A stretch of 64,000 bases of DNA from Actinomadura harenae (GCF_003696215.1 NZ_RFFG01000036.1:1-64000); one strand, 5' to 3'; counted from the first letter of the stretch, positions 15,886 to 24,441 are shown. Numbers and translations: made by a program. Notes: a model not told the origin generated them from the letters alone.

Positions 15886-16434
15886 TCATGGCCAGTAGGG
15901 CGTGGCGTGCGCGGCCGCCTGGACGATGAGGGCGCCATCGAGTGTCGCGGCGGTCGTGTCGATGCCCAGGATCCGCCATTCGATGACGAACTGGAACGGG
16001 CCGGGTGGTGGGAGCGGCCAGAGCCACAGTTGTCGATCGCTCTCGTAGAGCTGGTCCCCGCTGCTGGATCCGCTGCCGGTTTCGATGAGCGTGGGAGGGT
16101 TCGGCTGGCCGGTGGGATGCGCCCGCTTGCGGAAGGTGCCGCCGGCGGTCGCCGCCTCGGATCCGTCAGGAAAACGGACACCGAACGTGAGATCCCCGTC
16201 GGCCGGTATGACGTCGGGGTCTCCGTTGCTGTGCCGGTCGACCAGCCGTGTCCAGCGTGCCCTGTCCATCGAGCCCCGCCGGACGGCCAGCTGCACGCCG
16301 AGACGGCACCCTTCGGGGAAGGCGATCGCCTGTTGAAGTGCGACGACGGCGTGGTCGCTCCTGGCGACCACCTGCTCGATCGGTACCGGACAGCCCAGCA
16401 TGTTCCGGGGAGGTCCCTGCCATTCGGCGGTCAT
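15886..16434 (-). CDS. Hypothetical protein of an actinobacterial family
   Basis: A 182-residue protein; ATG 16434 (MTAEWQGPPRNMLGCPVPIE) is chosen because the longer frame to 16515 runs into the neighbouring terminator. It contains VVALQQAIAFPEGCRLGVQL and ends with LWLWPLPPPGPFQFVIEWRI followed by a TLDGALIVQAAAHA helix. The PLPPPGP(L/F)xFVxEW block is recurrent in actinomycete hypothetical proteins and reads like a beta-rich domain. No catalytic residues or signal peptide are visible. Function unknown. Confidence 0.7.
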   Translation of the reverse strand: MTAEWQGPPRNMLGCPVPIEQVVARSDHAVVALQQAIAFPEGCRLGVQLAVRRGSMDRARWTRLVDRHSNGDPDVIPADGDLTFGVRFPDGSEAATAGGTFRKRAHPTGQPNPPTLIETGSGSSSGDQLYESDRQLWLWPLPPPGPFQFVIEWRILGIDTTAATLDGALIVQAAAHATPYWP

Positions 16435-16474
16435 GCGCCCCACCCTACGACGGTGTTCCAACGGGCCGGGGTGC

Positions 16475-16516
16475 GGTGGGTCCCGCCCGGCCAAGACCGG
16501 TCGGGCGGGACCCACC
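16475..16516 (-). terminator. Strong hairpin downstream of the secreted protein gene
   Basis: A perfect 15-bp stem (16475-16489 with 16502-16516, arm GGTGGGTCCCGCCCG) with a 12-base loop. It starts 20 bases after the stop codon of the minus-strand gene at 16537, so it most likely ends that transcript. Confidence 0.75.
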
Positions 16517-16536
16517 TCGGGAGCTGGGACGAACGA

Positions 16537-17178
16537 TCAGCCGAGCCCGCCGATCGTGACACTCGGCCGGGCGGCGGTGCAGACGAGGCCGTTGATCAGG
16601 AGCGCCGTGCCACCGTCGACCCAGTCGAACGTCCATCCCTTCTGAGTGAGGTTCTGCCAGATGCGGGACGCCTGAGTGCCGTACATCGCCCCTCCAGCGG
16701 TCTGGTGGGACGTGCCGTACTGGTCGGAGAGCTTGACGGTCCAACTCCAGTCGTAGGCGATCTCGGGCGTGTTCCTGAAGCCGCTCACAAGGGCGACCTG
16801 CCATACGGCGGTCTGGGTGACCCGGATCCAGGCGGTTCCGCAGTTACCCGACACCTCGTCGTAGTCGGTGTTCGACAGGGCGCGGATTCCGTGGTGCAGG
16901 ATCGGGCTCTTGTGGCGGCCGGACTTGGGGTCGATGGGGACGGACTGCTGGTCGCCGTTCTTGTAGGTGACGATCTTGTATCCGTGGGCCTTGGCGACCG
17001 CCGCGTTGAAGCCCGTCACGTACATGCCCCGCTGCATCTCGCGGTGCTTGGGGGCCGGGGCCTTCCCGAGCACCGGGCGGCTTCCCGTGCCTGCGAATGC
17101 GGCCGTGGATGCGGCGAGCATCCCCATCGTGATGGTGGACACCATCAGTGTCCTGGTCAGACTCCTGGTCGCGGTCAT
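16537..17178 (-). CDS. Secreted protein of unknown function
   Basis: A 213-residue protein. ATG 17178 is favoured because GGAAGG lies eight bases upstream; longer frames reach 17268. Residues 1-30 are a signal peptide: MTATRSLTRTLMVSTITMGM, then LAASTAAFA before GTGSRP. The mature part contains YKIVTYKNGDQQSVP, DEVSGNCGTAWIRVTQTA and MYGTQASRIWQNLTQKGW, and ends with NGLVCTAARPSVTIGGLG; two cysteines could form one disulfide. It resembles short extracellular beta-sandwich proteins of actinomycetes but I cannot name the family. It is a monocistronic unit. Confidence 0.7.
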   Translation of the reverse strand: MTATRSLTRTLMVSTITMGMLAASTAAFAGTGSRPVLGKAPAPKHREMQRGMYVTGFNAAVAKAHGYKIVTYKNGDQQSVPIDPKSGRHKSPILHHGIRALSNTDYDEVSGNCGTAWIRVTQTAVWQVALVSGFRNTPEIAYDWSWTVKLSDQYGTSHQTAGGAMYGTQASRIWQNLTQKGWTFDWVDGGTALLINGLVCTAARPSVTIGGLG

Positions 17179-17535
17179 CGTGCGTGCCTTCCTTTCCATT
17201 GCGCGGAAGGTGGAGCAAGCATGCCTAGTGGTGGTCGCGCTGCCCTGCGTCCTGGCTGGCGTGAACATTCACCTTGGCCCCCGCCTGTTGGTTCGACCAG
17301 ATTTACATTCATGTGCGGGAGCAGTCGCTTGATTAGGCTCAGCATCAAATCCATTGACATGAAGAGTCGAAGTCCTGTCAAAGCGGCCGCAGAACATCTC
17401 GCCCGGCAGCACGTCGCTGGCCAGGCGCAGCGGCAGATACCAGCCGCACCCACGCGACCTCGCCCTCAGCCCGAGGGTTTCACCCGCGCGGCCAGCGCAG
17501 CGGCGGGCGTCTTGCACAGCACCAGGAACTCGATA
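17179..17535. other. Intergenic region upstream of the secreted protein
   Basis: About 355 bases. The part next to 17178 should contain the promoter of the secreted protein. The rest holds no gene I can support; the short minus-strand frame at 17175-17453 is Cys/Arg-rich and not protein-like. Confidence 0.35.
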
Positions 17536-17645
17536 TCACGGTTTGAGAGCGACGCCTGCGAACGCATCAACAGCCCGCGGCAGACCGAACCGGGGCGGCT
17601 CCGGCCGCCACAGCGGAGTGGAGACGATGCCCGGCTCGACCAGCG
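17536..17645 (-). pseudogene. C-terminal remnant of a Methyltransf_19 gene (copy B)
   Basis: The minus strand reads LVEPGIVSTPLWRPEPPRFG and then AVDAFAGVALKP before a TGA at 17536. This equals the last 35 residues of Methyltransf_19 proteins. It closely parallels copy E at 32918, sharing EPGIVSTPLWRPEP and the DAFAGV ending. Nothing upstream continues the gene. It is a leftover beside the IS630 insertion. Confidence 0.7.
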
Positions 17646-18537
17646 TCACGGCCGGGAGCACAGGGAGCGGACCGGGACCACGAACCGCAGCCCGTCGGTG
17701 GAGGCGACCAGCCCGCCGCCCCAGTCGGCGGTGATGCCGATCTCGTCCTGGGAATCGACAGGATGACCCGGCCGGATCTTCCCGCTGCCCGGAGCGGCCC
17801 GCGTTCGCCCGAGTCGCCGCCGCCGCGCATCCCCCTAACCAGGGTTATTGAGTGATGGCGGTTGGGTGAGTGGACGGCTCGGTGGTGGGGGCGTATGCCG
17901 GTGGCATGGCGAGGTACCCCCAGGGTGGTGGGATGTCCGATGCGGGTCGGGAGCGTCGGGAGCGGGTGCGGATGCGGGCTGCGGTGTGGTTCGCCGAGGG
18001 TCGTGCGAACGCGTGGGTCGCGGGTGAGTTGCGGGTCGGTGTGCGGCAGGTCGAGAAGTGGCGTCAGGCCTGGCGCCACGGCGGGGTCGAGGCGTTGAGG
18101 TCGAAGGGCCCGCACCGGCGGGCGCGCCTGGACCAGGCGGCGTTCGCCAGGTTGGAGGCCGAGCTGAACCGTGGTCCCGCCGCGCACGGCTACGCCGACG
18201 ACCAGCGCTGGACCCTCGGCCGCATCGCGGTGCTGATCCACCGGCTGTTCGGGATCGACTACACCCTTCCCGGAGTGTCGTTGCTGCTCCGGCGTAACGG
18301 CTGGTCGGTGCAGGTCCCCGGGCGCCGGGCCGTGCAGCGTGACGATGCGGCGATCGAGGCGTGGAAGCGGGAGGTGTGGCCGCAGGTGGAAGCACCGCGG
18401 GCGACCTGGGCGCCTGGATCTGTTTCGAGGACGAGACGGGTCAAGGGCTCAGGCCGCCGCGAGGACGCTCCTGGAGCCGGCGCGGACACCGCCCCGAGGT
18501 GACCGTGAACGGCGGTGACCACGGCGGACGGATCTCA

Positions 18538-19474
18538 GTGCGTGTTTGAGAAGTTGATCTAGGTCGGTGTGGCTACGTGATCTTGTGTGGTGGTTCGGTC
18601 AGGTTGGTCGGGTGTCGCGACAGCCTCGTTACCCCTCGGACCTGACCGACGAGCAGTGGGCGCTGGTGGAGCCGCTGCTGCCCCCCGCAGGCGCTGGTGG
18701 ACGGCCGGAGAAGCGTGCGCGGCGGGACGTTGTGGACGCGGTGTTGTACGTGGTGCGCACCGGGTGCGCCTGGCGGCAGCTGCCTGCCGATTTCCCGCCG
18801 TGGCAGACGGTGTACTGGTACTTCGTGCGGTGGGAGAAGCAGCGGGTCACGCTGCGGATGCTGGATGCGCTGCGGCAGCAGGTCCGCCGGCTCGACGGCC
18901 GCGACGCCGAACCGACCGCCGGGATCATCGACTCCCAGAGCGTCAAGGCCGCCGACACCGTCGGCCGCGCCACACGCGGGTACGACGCCGGCAAGAAGGT
19001 CAACGGCCGCAAGCGGTTCATCGTCACCGACACCCTCGGCCTGCTGCTGTCGGTCACGGTGTGCGCGGCCGGCGTCCAGGACCGGGACGGTGCCAAGAGC
19101 GCGCTGCTGGGCGCCTACCTGACCGCCCCGCGGTGCCGGTTCATCTTCGCCGACGCCGGCTTTGCCGGACGGTTCGTCCTGTGGGCCCATGACGTGCTGC
19201 GCACCACCGTCAGCATCGTCCGTAAACCAGCAGATCAGAAAGGGTTCGCCGTGCTGCCCCGCCGGTGGGCGGTGGAACGGACGCTGGGCTGGCTCACCGC
19301 CCACCGGCGCCTGGCACGCGACTACGAACGCCACCCCGCCACCAGCGAGGCCATGATCCGCTGGGCCGCCATCGGCCTCATGACCCGCCGCCTGGCACGT
19401 GGCGGACGACCCGCGACCCGTCAAGGCCCACGCCCCCTCGAACACGAGTAACAAGACCCTTCTCAAACACGCAC
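18538..19474 (+). mobile_element. IS5-type element (IS427-like group)
   Basis: Terminal inverted repeats GTGCGTGTTTGAGAAG (from 18538) and CTTCTCAAACACGCAC (to 19474) match exactly over 16 bp. TCA is duplicated at 18535-18537 and 19475-19477, the TNA duplication known for the IS427 group of the IS5 family. Length 937 bp. Clean ends and an intact transposase suggest recent insertion. Confidence 0.9.
18612..19451 (+). CDS. IS5-family transposase
   Basis: A 279-residue DDE transposase. GTG 18612 gives the familiar start SRQPRYPSDLTDEQWALVEP; an upstream GTG at 18567 would add 15 residues. The N-terminal domain has YVVRTGCAWRQLPADFPPWQ and TVYWYFVRWEKQ. The catalytic core follows with GIIDSQSVKAADT (first Asp), FIFADAGFAGRF (second Asp) and the RRWAVERTLGWLTAHRRLAR block containing the Glu. 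All motifs are in one frame without stops, so the element should be able to transpose. Confidence 0.95.
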   Translation: MSRQPRYPSDLTDEQWALVEPLLPPAGAGGRPEKRARRDVVDAVLYVVRTGCAWRQLPADFPPWQTVYWYFVRWEKQRVTLRMLDALRQQVRRLDGRDAEPTAGIIDSQSVKAADTVGRATRGYDAGKKVNGRKRFIVTDTLGLLLSVTVCAAGVQDRDGAKSALLGAYLTAPRCRFIFADAGFAGRFVLWAHDVLRTTVSIVRKPADQKGFAVLPRRWAVERTLGWLTAHRRLARDYERHPATSEAMIRWAAIGLMTRRLARGGRPATRQGPRPLEHE

Positions 19475-20105
19475 TCAGCCGCAAGCCTTACGTGTTACCG
19501 GCCCGGGCACAGGTCCCGGCTGATCTACCGGCTGCACCACTACCGCCGCCGCAAAGGCGAACGGGTCGGCTTCACCCTGAACGAGTACAAGAGCCTGCTG
19601 CAGGCCGCTCACCAGCAACTACCGGGTGGGAGGATCGTGCTGGTCTGGGACAACCTGGGGATCCACCACTCCAAGGCGATGCGGGCGTTCATCGACGCCC
19701 ACGACTGGCTCACGGTGTTCTACCTGCCGGCCTACGCCCCCGACCTCAACCCCGTCGAGAGCGTGTGGTCCCTGCTGAAACGTTCCATGGTCAACTTCCT
19801 GACCACCGACCTCGACCACCTCACCCACATGATCAAGCATCGTCTCAAGGCGATCCAGCATCACCCCGACGTCATCGACGGCTGCCTCACCATCACGGGC
19901 CTCACCCTCACCACCACACCCGCCAACACCAATTAACCCTGGTTAGATCACACCCGGGCGGGACACAATCCCCAATTCCGGTTGATTTGGGTTGATTGGC
20001 GGCCGTATCGGGTCAGGTTGGGGGGTGGTCGGGGGGGCCGTATCGGGGAGAGGGTGCAGGGGCGGGTGCCGACAGGCTTCCTGCCGACGACACAAGGAGA
20101 GCATC

Positions 20106-20879
20106 GTGACCGTCCTGCTGACACGCAACCCGAACAACGCAGCCCTCGACGCGCAGCTTCGCAGCTACCGCATCGAACCGTCCCGGATTCCGAACTTTGA
20201 ACTCATAGAGCCCAACACCATCCCCACCAGTTTTTGGGAAGTCCGCAGTAGCTCTTCCAGTTTCGAATTTCGGGCAAGCGGGGTGATCGGTCGGCCTCGG
20301 GTGATGCGCTACAGCTACGGACCGCCAGTGGCGCTCTCCACCGCCGTGGCGAACGCCACGTCCAACCCGATAACACGGACACTCTCCGGGTCCGAGACGG
20401 TCGGTACATCGACCTCAATGTCCATCTCTTCCACTGTCCAAAGCTCGTTCTTCAGAACCGTCGAAGTGTCCGTCACCGCCAGCTTCTCGCAGACCTGGAC
20501 CTCCGAACACACTATGAGCGACACCTTGGAAGTCATCATCCCCCCGGGGATGGTGATGTGGCTGCAAGGCCAGGCTGTCATGCGGACCGTTGATGCAGAC
20601 TACGTGGTGTTTGATCACGGGAGGCTGCAAAATCCGCTCTTTCCGGAGCAAGTCTGGCGCCACATGGAGGGGCACTTCAGGGGCACTGTCACCGCGCCGG
20701 GCCGGGAAGGGAACCTCACCGACTACATCGTGGCACAGGAGGCCCCCATTCCCCGCGGTATGGCCGACAGCCTACGGTCAGCCTCCCCAAGCGGTCCGGA
20801 GAGCGACGGAGTGCTGGAACTACCGGGCCTTACGGCCGCCCTGTTGCTGGCAGACTCCGCCGAGGGCACGGGTGACTGA
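20106..20879 (+). CDS. Aerolysin/ETX-MTX2-like beta-pore-forming protein candidate
   Basis: A 257-residue protein starting at GTG 20106 with AAGGAGA upstream; it has no signal peptide. The central region is a long Ser/Thr-rich alternating beta pattern: NPITRTLSGSETVGTSTSMS, then STVQSSFFRTVEVSVTASFS and QTWTSEHTMSDTLEVIIPPG, followed by VMWLQGQAVMRTVDADYVV. This order (Ser/Thr amphipathic strands, FSxTW, then IPPGxxxxLxxxxxxxx) is how the insertion loop and following strands of aerolysin-type toxins read. GHFRGTVTAPGREGNLTDYI also fits the end of that fold. The assignment rests on pattern only. It stands alone just right of the IS630 element. Confidence 0.5.
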   Translation: MTVLLTRNPNNAALDAQLRSYRIEPSRIPNFELIEPNTIPTSFWEVRSSSSSFEFRASGVIGRPRVMRYSYGPPVALSTAVANATSNPITRTLSGSETVGTSTSMSISSTVQSSFFRTVEVSVTASFSQTWTSEHTMSDTLEVIIPPGMVMWLQGQAVMRTVDADYVVFDHGRLQNPLFPEQVWRHMEGHFRGTVTAPGREGNLTDYIVAQEAPIPRGMADSLRSASPSGPESDGVLELPGLTAALLLADSAEGTGD

Positions 20880-21244
20880 CCGGCGACCCGGGCCGCGGCG
20901 GGCGAGGGCGAGGATGACTCCCGAGCCCGCCGTCCGGGAACTGCTGCGCGCTGCCGTGATGCTCGTGCGGGCCTGGGCGGACTCCGCCGCCGGGACGGCA
21001 TTGAGATCGGCGGCATGAGCGGCAGGCGCCGCTCCTAGCCGGCCTTGCCCCGTGCGCAGGACCGGTGTTGGACTCGAACGGGCTTCCACGAAGTGTTTCG
21101 GCCGTTATCCGGGGTAGCGATCTTGAAGGGCTCTGCTTGGGCAGGTCAAGCACTTGCGGTCGCGTCCGTATGAGGTGTCGGCCGCCGTTGCGGGGGCCTG
21201 GCGTAGCGTCGCTCTCTGCCGGGTCTGGACTCGCAGGGGCAAGC
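20880..21244 (+). other. Intergenic region with a possible 34-residue ORF
   Basis: ATG 20914 opens a short frame, MTPEPAVRELLRAAVMLVRA and onward to a TGA at 21018. It is helical and amphipathic but has only a weak GGGCGAGG upstream. The remainder (21019-21244) contains nothing I can support. Confidence 0.3.
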
Positions 21245-21490
21245 TCACGGGAACCCGTTCTCGTCCAGGAACCCGGCAAGCGCGGCGTCGTCGAGCGCAG
21301 CGGCTGTGACGAGGTCTCGGACTGCGGCGATGGAGGCCTCGGCGCCATCGCAGAGTTCGGTGATGGCTTGGGCGCGATCGGTGGTGAACTCGATCTGCTG
21401 CTTGTGCAGGCGGGCGAGCGCCCGGGACGTGGCCATGCGGATGTCGGCCATGTCGTTGAAGACTTCCATCGAGGGATCGGCCTGCGTCAC
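21245..21490 (-). CDS. Small helical hypothetical protein
   Basis: An 81-residue protein beginning at GTG 21490 (GGGAA upstream). It reads MEVFNDMADIRMATSRALAR, then LHKQQIEFTTDRAQAITELC and AALDDAALAGFLDENGFP. It is almost entirely helical with heptad-like spacing and may form a coiled coil. No family is recognised. Two ATGs downstream (MEVFND, MADIRM) are alternative starts. Confidence 0.5.
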   Translation of the reverse strand: MTQADPSMEVFNDMADIRMATSRALARLHKQQIEFTTDRAQAITELCDGAEASIAAVRDLVTAAALDDAALAGFLDENGFP

Positions 21491-21984
21491 GTGGTGGTTC
21501 CCGTCCGTGTGGATTCGGTGGGTGATTGTTGCTCCGAGCGATCGGTGCTGTGGGCTGTTCTGGGGCCGACGCGGCGTCGGAGTTCGAGGTTGTCTCCGTG
21601 TGCGGCTTCCAGTGCCTGCTTCGGGGCGGTGATCTCGTCTCTCGATGCTGCTCCACCACGTCACATCACACTTCAGTGCGCCCGCTTGCTGAGCGCGCCA
21701 GGTTCACGATGCCGACGGCCTTGGACCCGCGGAGCCGACACCTCGGCTGCATCCATCGTCGGCACCTACCCACCGTAGAGGACACGAGTAGACGAGATAG
21801 GCCAACATCGCCAGGGACGTTGGTGCGGCCCTCAGCCGCCCTGCCGGGCGCTCAACTCCTCACGGTGCTGAACAGCTCGGCTCCCGCCTCCCAGCCAGCC
21901 AACCCTTCATGGCGTGATGGGCATCGGCCCCGGTGGCCCGAGAGGCGGATGCGCCGAGGTCGTGGCGGGTGTGCATCGGGTTGA
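21491..21984. other. Long intergenic region
   Basis: About 490 bases between the helical protein and the XRE regulator's terminator. Frames here are short and unlike proteins. It likely holds the promoter of the minus-strand gene at 21490. Confidence 0.4.
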
Positions 21985-22004
21985 GCCGCCGGTTCACCGG
22001 CGGC
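21985..22004 (-). terminator. Hairpin terminator after the XRE regulator
   Basis: GCCGCCGGT-TC-ACCGGCGGC is a perfect 9-bp stem ten bases beyond the XRE stop codon (minus strand). Confidence 0.65.
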
Positions 22005-22013
22005 GGCTGGTGC

Positions 22014-22340
22014 TCAGCCGGGCCTGGCGGGGCCCTCCATGTGCCGCCACAGGGACGTGGGGTAGAGGTCGGTGCGCAGTGCCGCTTCCAGGCGGGGGAT
22101 GGTTCCGAGGTCGGGGAGTACCTCGCCGGACAGGATGCGGCTGATGGTGGAGGCACTGACGCTCGACGCCTCGGCGAGCCCGCGCGGGTTCATCCGGCGG
22201 AGTTCCATGGCCTCGGCCAGGCGCAGGGCGAGCTGGCGGCCGTAGTGCGCGCTGAGTGGGGCGTCGTCGACCAGCTCGCCGTGGGGCCACGCTTCCTTGC
22301 CGGAGGCGTAGGTCACGGGTGCCTTATCGCTTCGCACCGT
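22014..22340 (-). CDS. XRE-family HTH regulator
   Basis: A 108-residue protein. The helix-turn-helix spans about residues 40-95: RLAEAMELRRMNPRGLAEAS, then SVSASTISRILSGEVLPDLG and TIPRLEAALRTDLYP. The longer frame reaches 22511, but that part has poor third-position GC. GTG 22340 sits six bases after AGGAG, while the ATG at 22346 touches it, so GTG 22340 is preferred. A small single-domain repressor is the likely role. The inverted repeat at 22433-22516 upstream may be its operator. Confidence 0.75.
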   Translation of the reverse strand, partial: TVRSDKAPVTYASGKEAWPHGELVDDAPLSAHYGRQLALRLAEAMELRRMNPRGLAEASSVSASTISRILSGEVLPDLGTIPRLEAALRTDLYPTSLWRHMEGPARPG

Positions 22341-22432
22341 CATCTCCTGCTCGAGCCCGAGTTCTTGCACGTGAACCCCCACATCTTCCCTGGTCAGCAC
22401 GGTCTCCCGTTCGACAACACCCATCACTGACC

Positions 22433-22516
22433 CATAGATGGGAGAGTGCTCGAGTCCAGACGTTGCCGTGAACTTGCAGATGGCCTCGACCAGAACTGTC
22501 GTATGCCCCATCTATG
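22433..22516. promoter_or_regulatory. Inverted repeat upstream of the XRE regulator
   Basis: CCATAGATGGG (about 22433-22443) and its exact reverse complement CCCATCTATGG (about 22506-22516) are separated by about 62 bases. The placement about 95 bp before the XRE start fits a pair of operator half-sites or looped sites. Confidence 0.4.
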
Positions 22517-22586
22517 GTTCTGATCGTGTTGATAATGACCTGTAGGTCGGACGCCCGTTGCGATCCCGGACCGGCCGAGTCCCGCA

Positions 22587-24092
22587 ATGAGAGTCGGCGC
22601 CGCCCCGGGTTCCGGTCCGGCGGCCTGGTGCTGCCGGACCGGAACCCGCAGCGAGCACCGGAAGAGACCGGCGCGGGGAACCGCCGGTGAGCCGGGCCAT
22701 CGAGAACACCACCACCCGGCCGCGGCCAAGATCGGAGTCGGAGTCGGGGTCGGGTTGCGGGACGGGCGCCGGGGCCTCGGCTGCAGGTTCTGCGCCGGAG
22801 TGGACTGGGGCGAGAAGGTCAACCACCTGGCCGTCGTCGACGCCGCAGGGGCGGTGGTGGCGCACACGACCTTCGTCGAGGACCCCGAGGGCATCAAGGC
22901 CGTGCTCGACACGCTGCGCGGGCTCAGCGGCAGCCATCGCCATTCGCGTCTGGACGTGCCGGTCGCGATCGAGACCGGTCACGGACTCACCATCGCGGCG
23001 CTGCGGCAGGCGCGGCAGCCGCTGGTCGTGGTCAACCCGACGGTCGCGGCGACCTACCGGGGCCGCGCCGGAGTCGGGCGACGCAAGGCCGACCGTACTG
23101 ATGCGGCGTTGCTGGCCTCGCAGCTGCGGACCGACGGGCACCTGCACCGCCTGACCTTCAGCCCCACACCCCAGGCGCAGGCGATCACCGTGCTGTCACG
23201 GCAGCACCTGGCCCTGGCCGGGACGCGGCGGACCCAGCTCAACCGGCTCCGCTCACATCTGCGGCTGTACTTCCCGGCGGCCCTTCAGGCGTGGCAGGAC
23301 CTGCCCGACGGGATCGGCCGGGCCGAGGCCCGCGCGGTCCTGGCCGTCGCGCCCACCCCCGAACTCGCCAAGCGGCTGACCTACCAGCGGCTGCTGGAGC
23401 TGGTGGTGGCGGGACGGACCCGGCAGCCGCACCTGCACGCCGACCGGGTCCACACCGTGTTCCAGGAAGCCCAGCTGCGGCAGCCGGCGCCCGTGGAACA
23501 GGCGATGGGGGCCGCGACCCGGGCGCTGCTCGCCCAGGTCACCAGCACCACCACCATCCTGGACGCTCTCACCCTGGAGCTGCTGGAGGCCTTCCGCGGG
23601 CATCCGCACGCGCCGATCTACTGTTCCTTCCCCGGAGCGGGGGAGCTGACCGGGGCCCGCCTGCTGGGCGAGATCGGCGATGACCCGGCGCGGTTCCGTA
23701 CCGCTCGAGGTCTGTGCGCCTACGCCGGGGCTTCGCCGGTCACCTGGTCGTCGGGGGAGTCCCACACGGTCACCCACCGCAAGATCGCCAACCGCATCCT
23801 CAAGGGGACCTGCTGGATGTGGGCGTTCGCGGCGCTGTCGGCCTCGCCCGGTGCCCGCAGCTACTACGACCGGCGCCGCGAGGCCGGCGACCGGCACGGC
23901 ACCGCCCTGCGCAAACTCCAAGGGCGGCTGCTGCGCGGCCTGCACCACTGCCTCAGCACCGGCGAGCACTACCAGGAGCGGGTGGCCTTCCCCCCACCCG
24001 CTCCGGAGCCGGAACCCGCCGCGCCCGTGCTCGTGTCCGAGCCCGACCAGGGCCCGGACACGAGCACGGCGGCCCCGGTGAACGCCCCCTGA
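22587..24092 (+). CDS. IS110-family transposase (DEDD recombinase), first copy
   Basis: The open frame encodes up to 501 residues. The recognised protein starts at CAGVDWGEKVNHLAVVDAAG, the RuvC-like DEDD domain with its first Asp, so the true start is probably nearer 22750. KADRTDAALLASQLRTDGHL carries the later DEDD Asp residues. The C-terminal Tnp domain follows with YCSFPGAGELTGARLLGEIG, RFRTARGLCAYAGASPVTW and RSYYDRRREAGDRHGTALRK, including the serine-containing segment. No stop or frameshift is seen. It belongs to a different subgroup from the neighbouring IS110 copy. Its left region contains the long hairpin at 22606-22648. Confidence 0.85.
   Translation: MRVGAAPGSGPAAWCCRTGTRSEHRKRPARGTAGEPGHREHHHPAAAKIGVGVGVGLRDGRRGLGCRFCAGVDWGEKVNHLAVVDAAGAVVAHTTFVEDPEGIKAVLDTLRGLSGSHRHSRLDVPVAIETGHGLTIAALRQARQPLVVVNPTVAATYRGRAGVGRRKADRTDAALLASQLRTDGHLHRLTFSPTPQAQAITVLSRQHLALAGTRRTQLNRLRSHLRLYFPAALQAWQDLPDGIGRAEARAVLAVAPTPELAKRLTYQRLLELVVAGRTRQPHLHADRVHTVFQEAQLRQPAPVEQAMGAATRALLAQVTSTTTILDALTLELLEAFRGHPHAPIYCSFPGAGELTGARLLGEIGDDPARFRTARGLCAYAGASPVTWSSGESHTVTHRKIANRILKGTCWMWAFAALSASPGARSYYDRRREAGDRHGTALRKLQGRLLRGLHHCLSTGEHYQERVAFPPPAPEPEPAAPVLVSEPDQGPDTSTAAPVNAP
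22606..22648 (+). repeat. Perfect 16-bp hairpin in the left part of the first IS110 element
   Basis: C-GGGTTCCGGTCCGGC (22606-22621) pairs exactly with its complement at 22633-22648 around an 11-base loop. It overlaps the nominal N-terminus of the transposase frame, which argues that translation starts later and that this region is structured RNA or a binding site. Confidence 0.7.
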
Positions 24093-24180
24093 CCGGGGGC
24101 GGGGACGACGGCAGTCAGCCTGACCACCATCCCGGGCCCAGAGCCTCTACGCGGGAACCGGCCACTGCCGCCCCCGCCCC

Positions 24181-24400
24181 CGTTATGTTCTTCGTGGTCC
24201 TGCAAGAGGGCCGCTGGCCTCTCGGGCCCGGCATGACTACTTGCCCCCTGTCGACCATGACCTGGGGGGTGGTGTCACCGGGCCCGTGAGGTGTCGTCGG
24301 AGACGCTGATGAGAGGTCCGACCACCGCCTGACCGGGCGCAACGCCCGGCCGTCTGAGGGCGGCAGGTCTGCATAACGTGGATGCGCGAGCACGACACCG
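24181..24400 (+). ncRNA. Candidate bridge RNA region of the second IS110 element
   Basis: IS110-family elements of the IS110 group encode a bridge RNA between their left end and the transposase gene. This stretch lacks a protein-like frame and is full of short stems, for example CCGGGCG-CAA-CGCCCGG near 24336-24352 and GAGGGCCGC/GCGGCCTCTC-like pairing near 24206-24230. No sequence alignment was possible, so this is a positional inference. Confidence 0.3.
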
Positions 24401-24441
24401 ACCCCCGAGGCCGGCACCCGGAACTTCCCAGGGAAGGCGAA

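Larger units (their letters stand above)
17906..19936 (+). pseudogene. IS630-type transposase, frameshifted and split by an insertion
   Basis: The N-terminal part (from ATG 17906) has the winged-helix region: MRAAVWFAEGRANAWVAGEL then RQVEKWRQAWRHGGVEAL. A frame change near 18405-18420 moves the reading to DLGAWICFEDETGQGLRPPR, the first catalytic Asp region. The gene is interrupted after GGRIS at 18537 by the IS5-type element and resumes at 19478 as AASLTCYRPGHRSRLIYRL. The remaining DDE parts follow: IVLVWDNLGIHHSKAM and FYLPAYAPDLNPVESVWSLL. The frameshift may be a natural programmed one or damage; the insertion alone abolishes the protein. Confidence 0.85.
17838..19943 (+). mobile_element. 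IS630-type element interrupted by an IS5-type element
   Basis: Inverted ends ACCAGGGTTATTGAG (from 17838) and its near-complement AATTAACCCTGGT (to 19943) are flanked on both sides by TA (17836-17837 and 19944-19945), the target duplication typical of IS630/Tc1-type transposition. Subtracting the 937-bp IS5-type insert and one TCA leaves an element of about 1.17 kb, normal for the family. Confidence 0.85.

Noticed and set aside
15841-17766. A 641-codon plus-strand frame
   Set aside because: It runs opposite two convincing minus-strand genes (15886, 16537) and their terminator, and is His/Gly/Arg-rich without domains.
21060-21160. A GTTCGAGTCC-like stretch on the minus strand suggesting a tRNA T-arm
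   Set aside because: No matching acceptor, D-arm or anticodon stem could be laid out around it; no tRNA or rRNA gene was found in the window.
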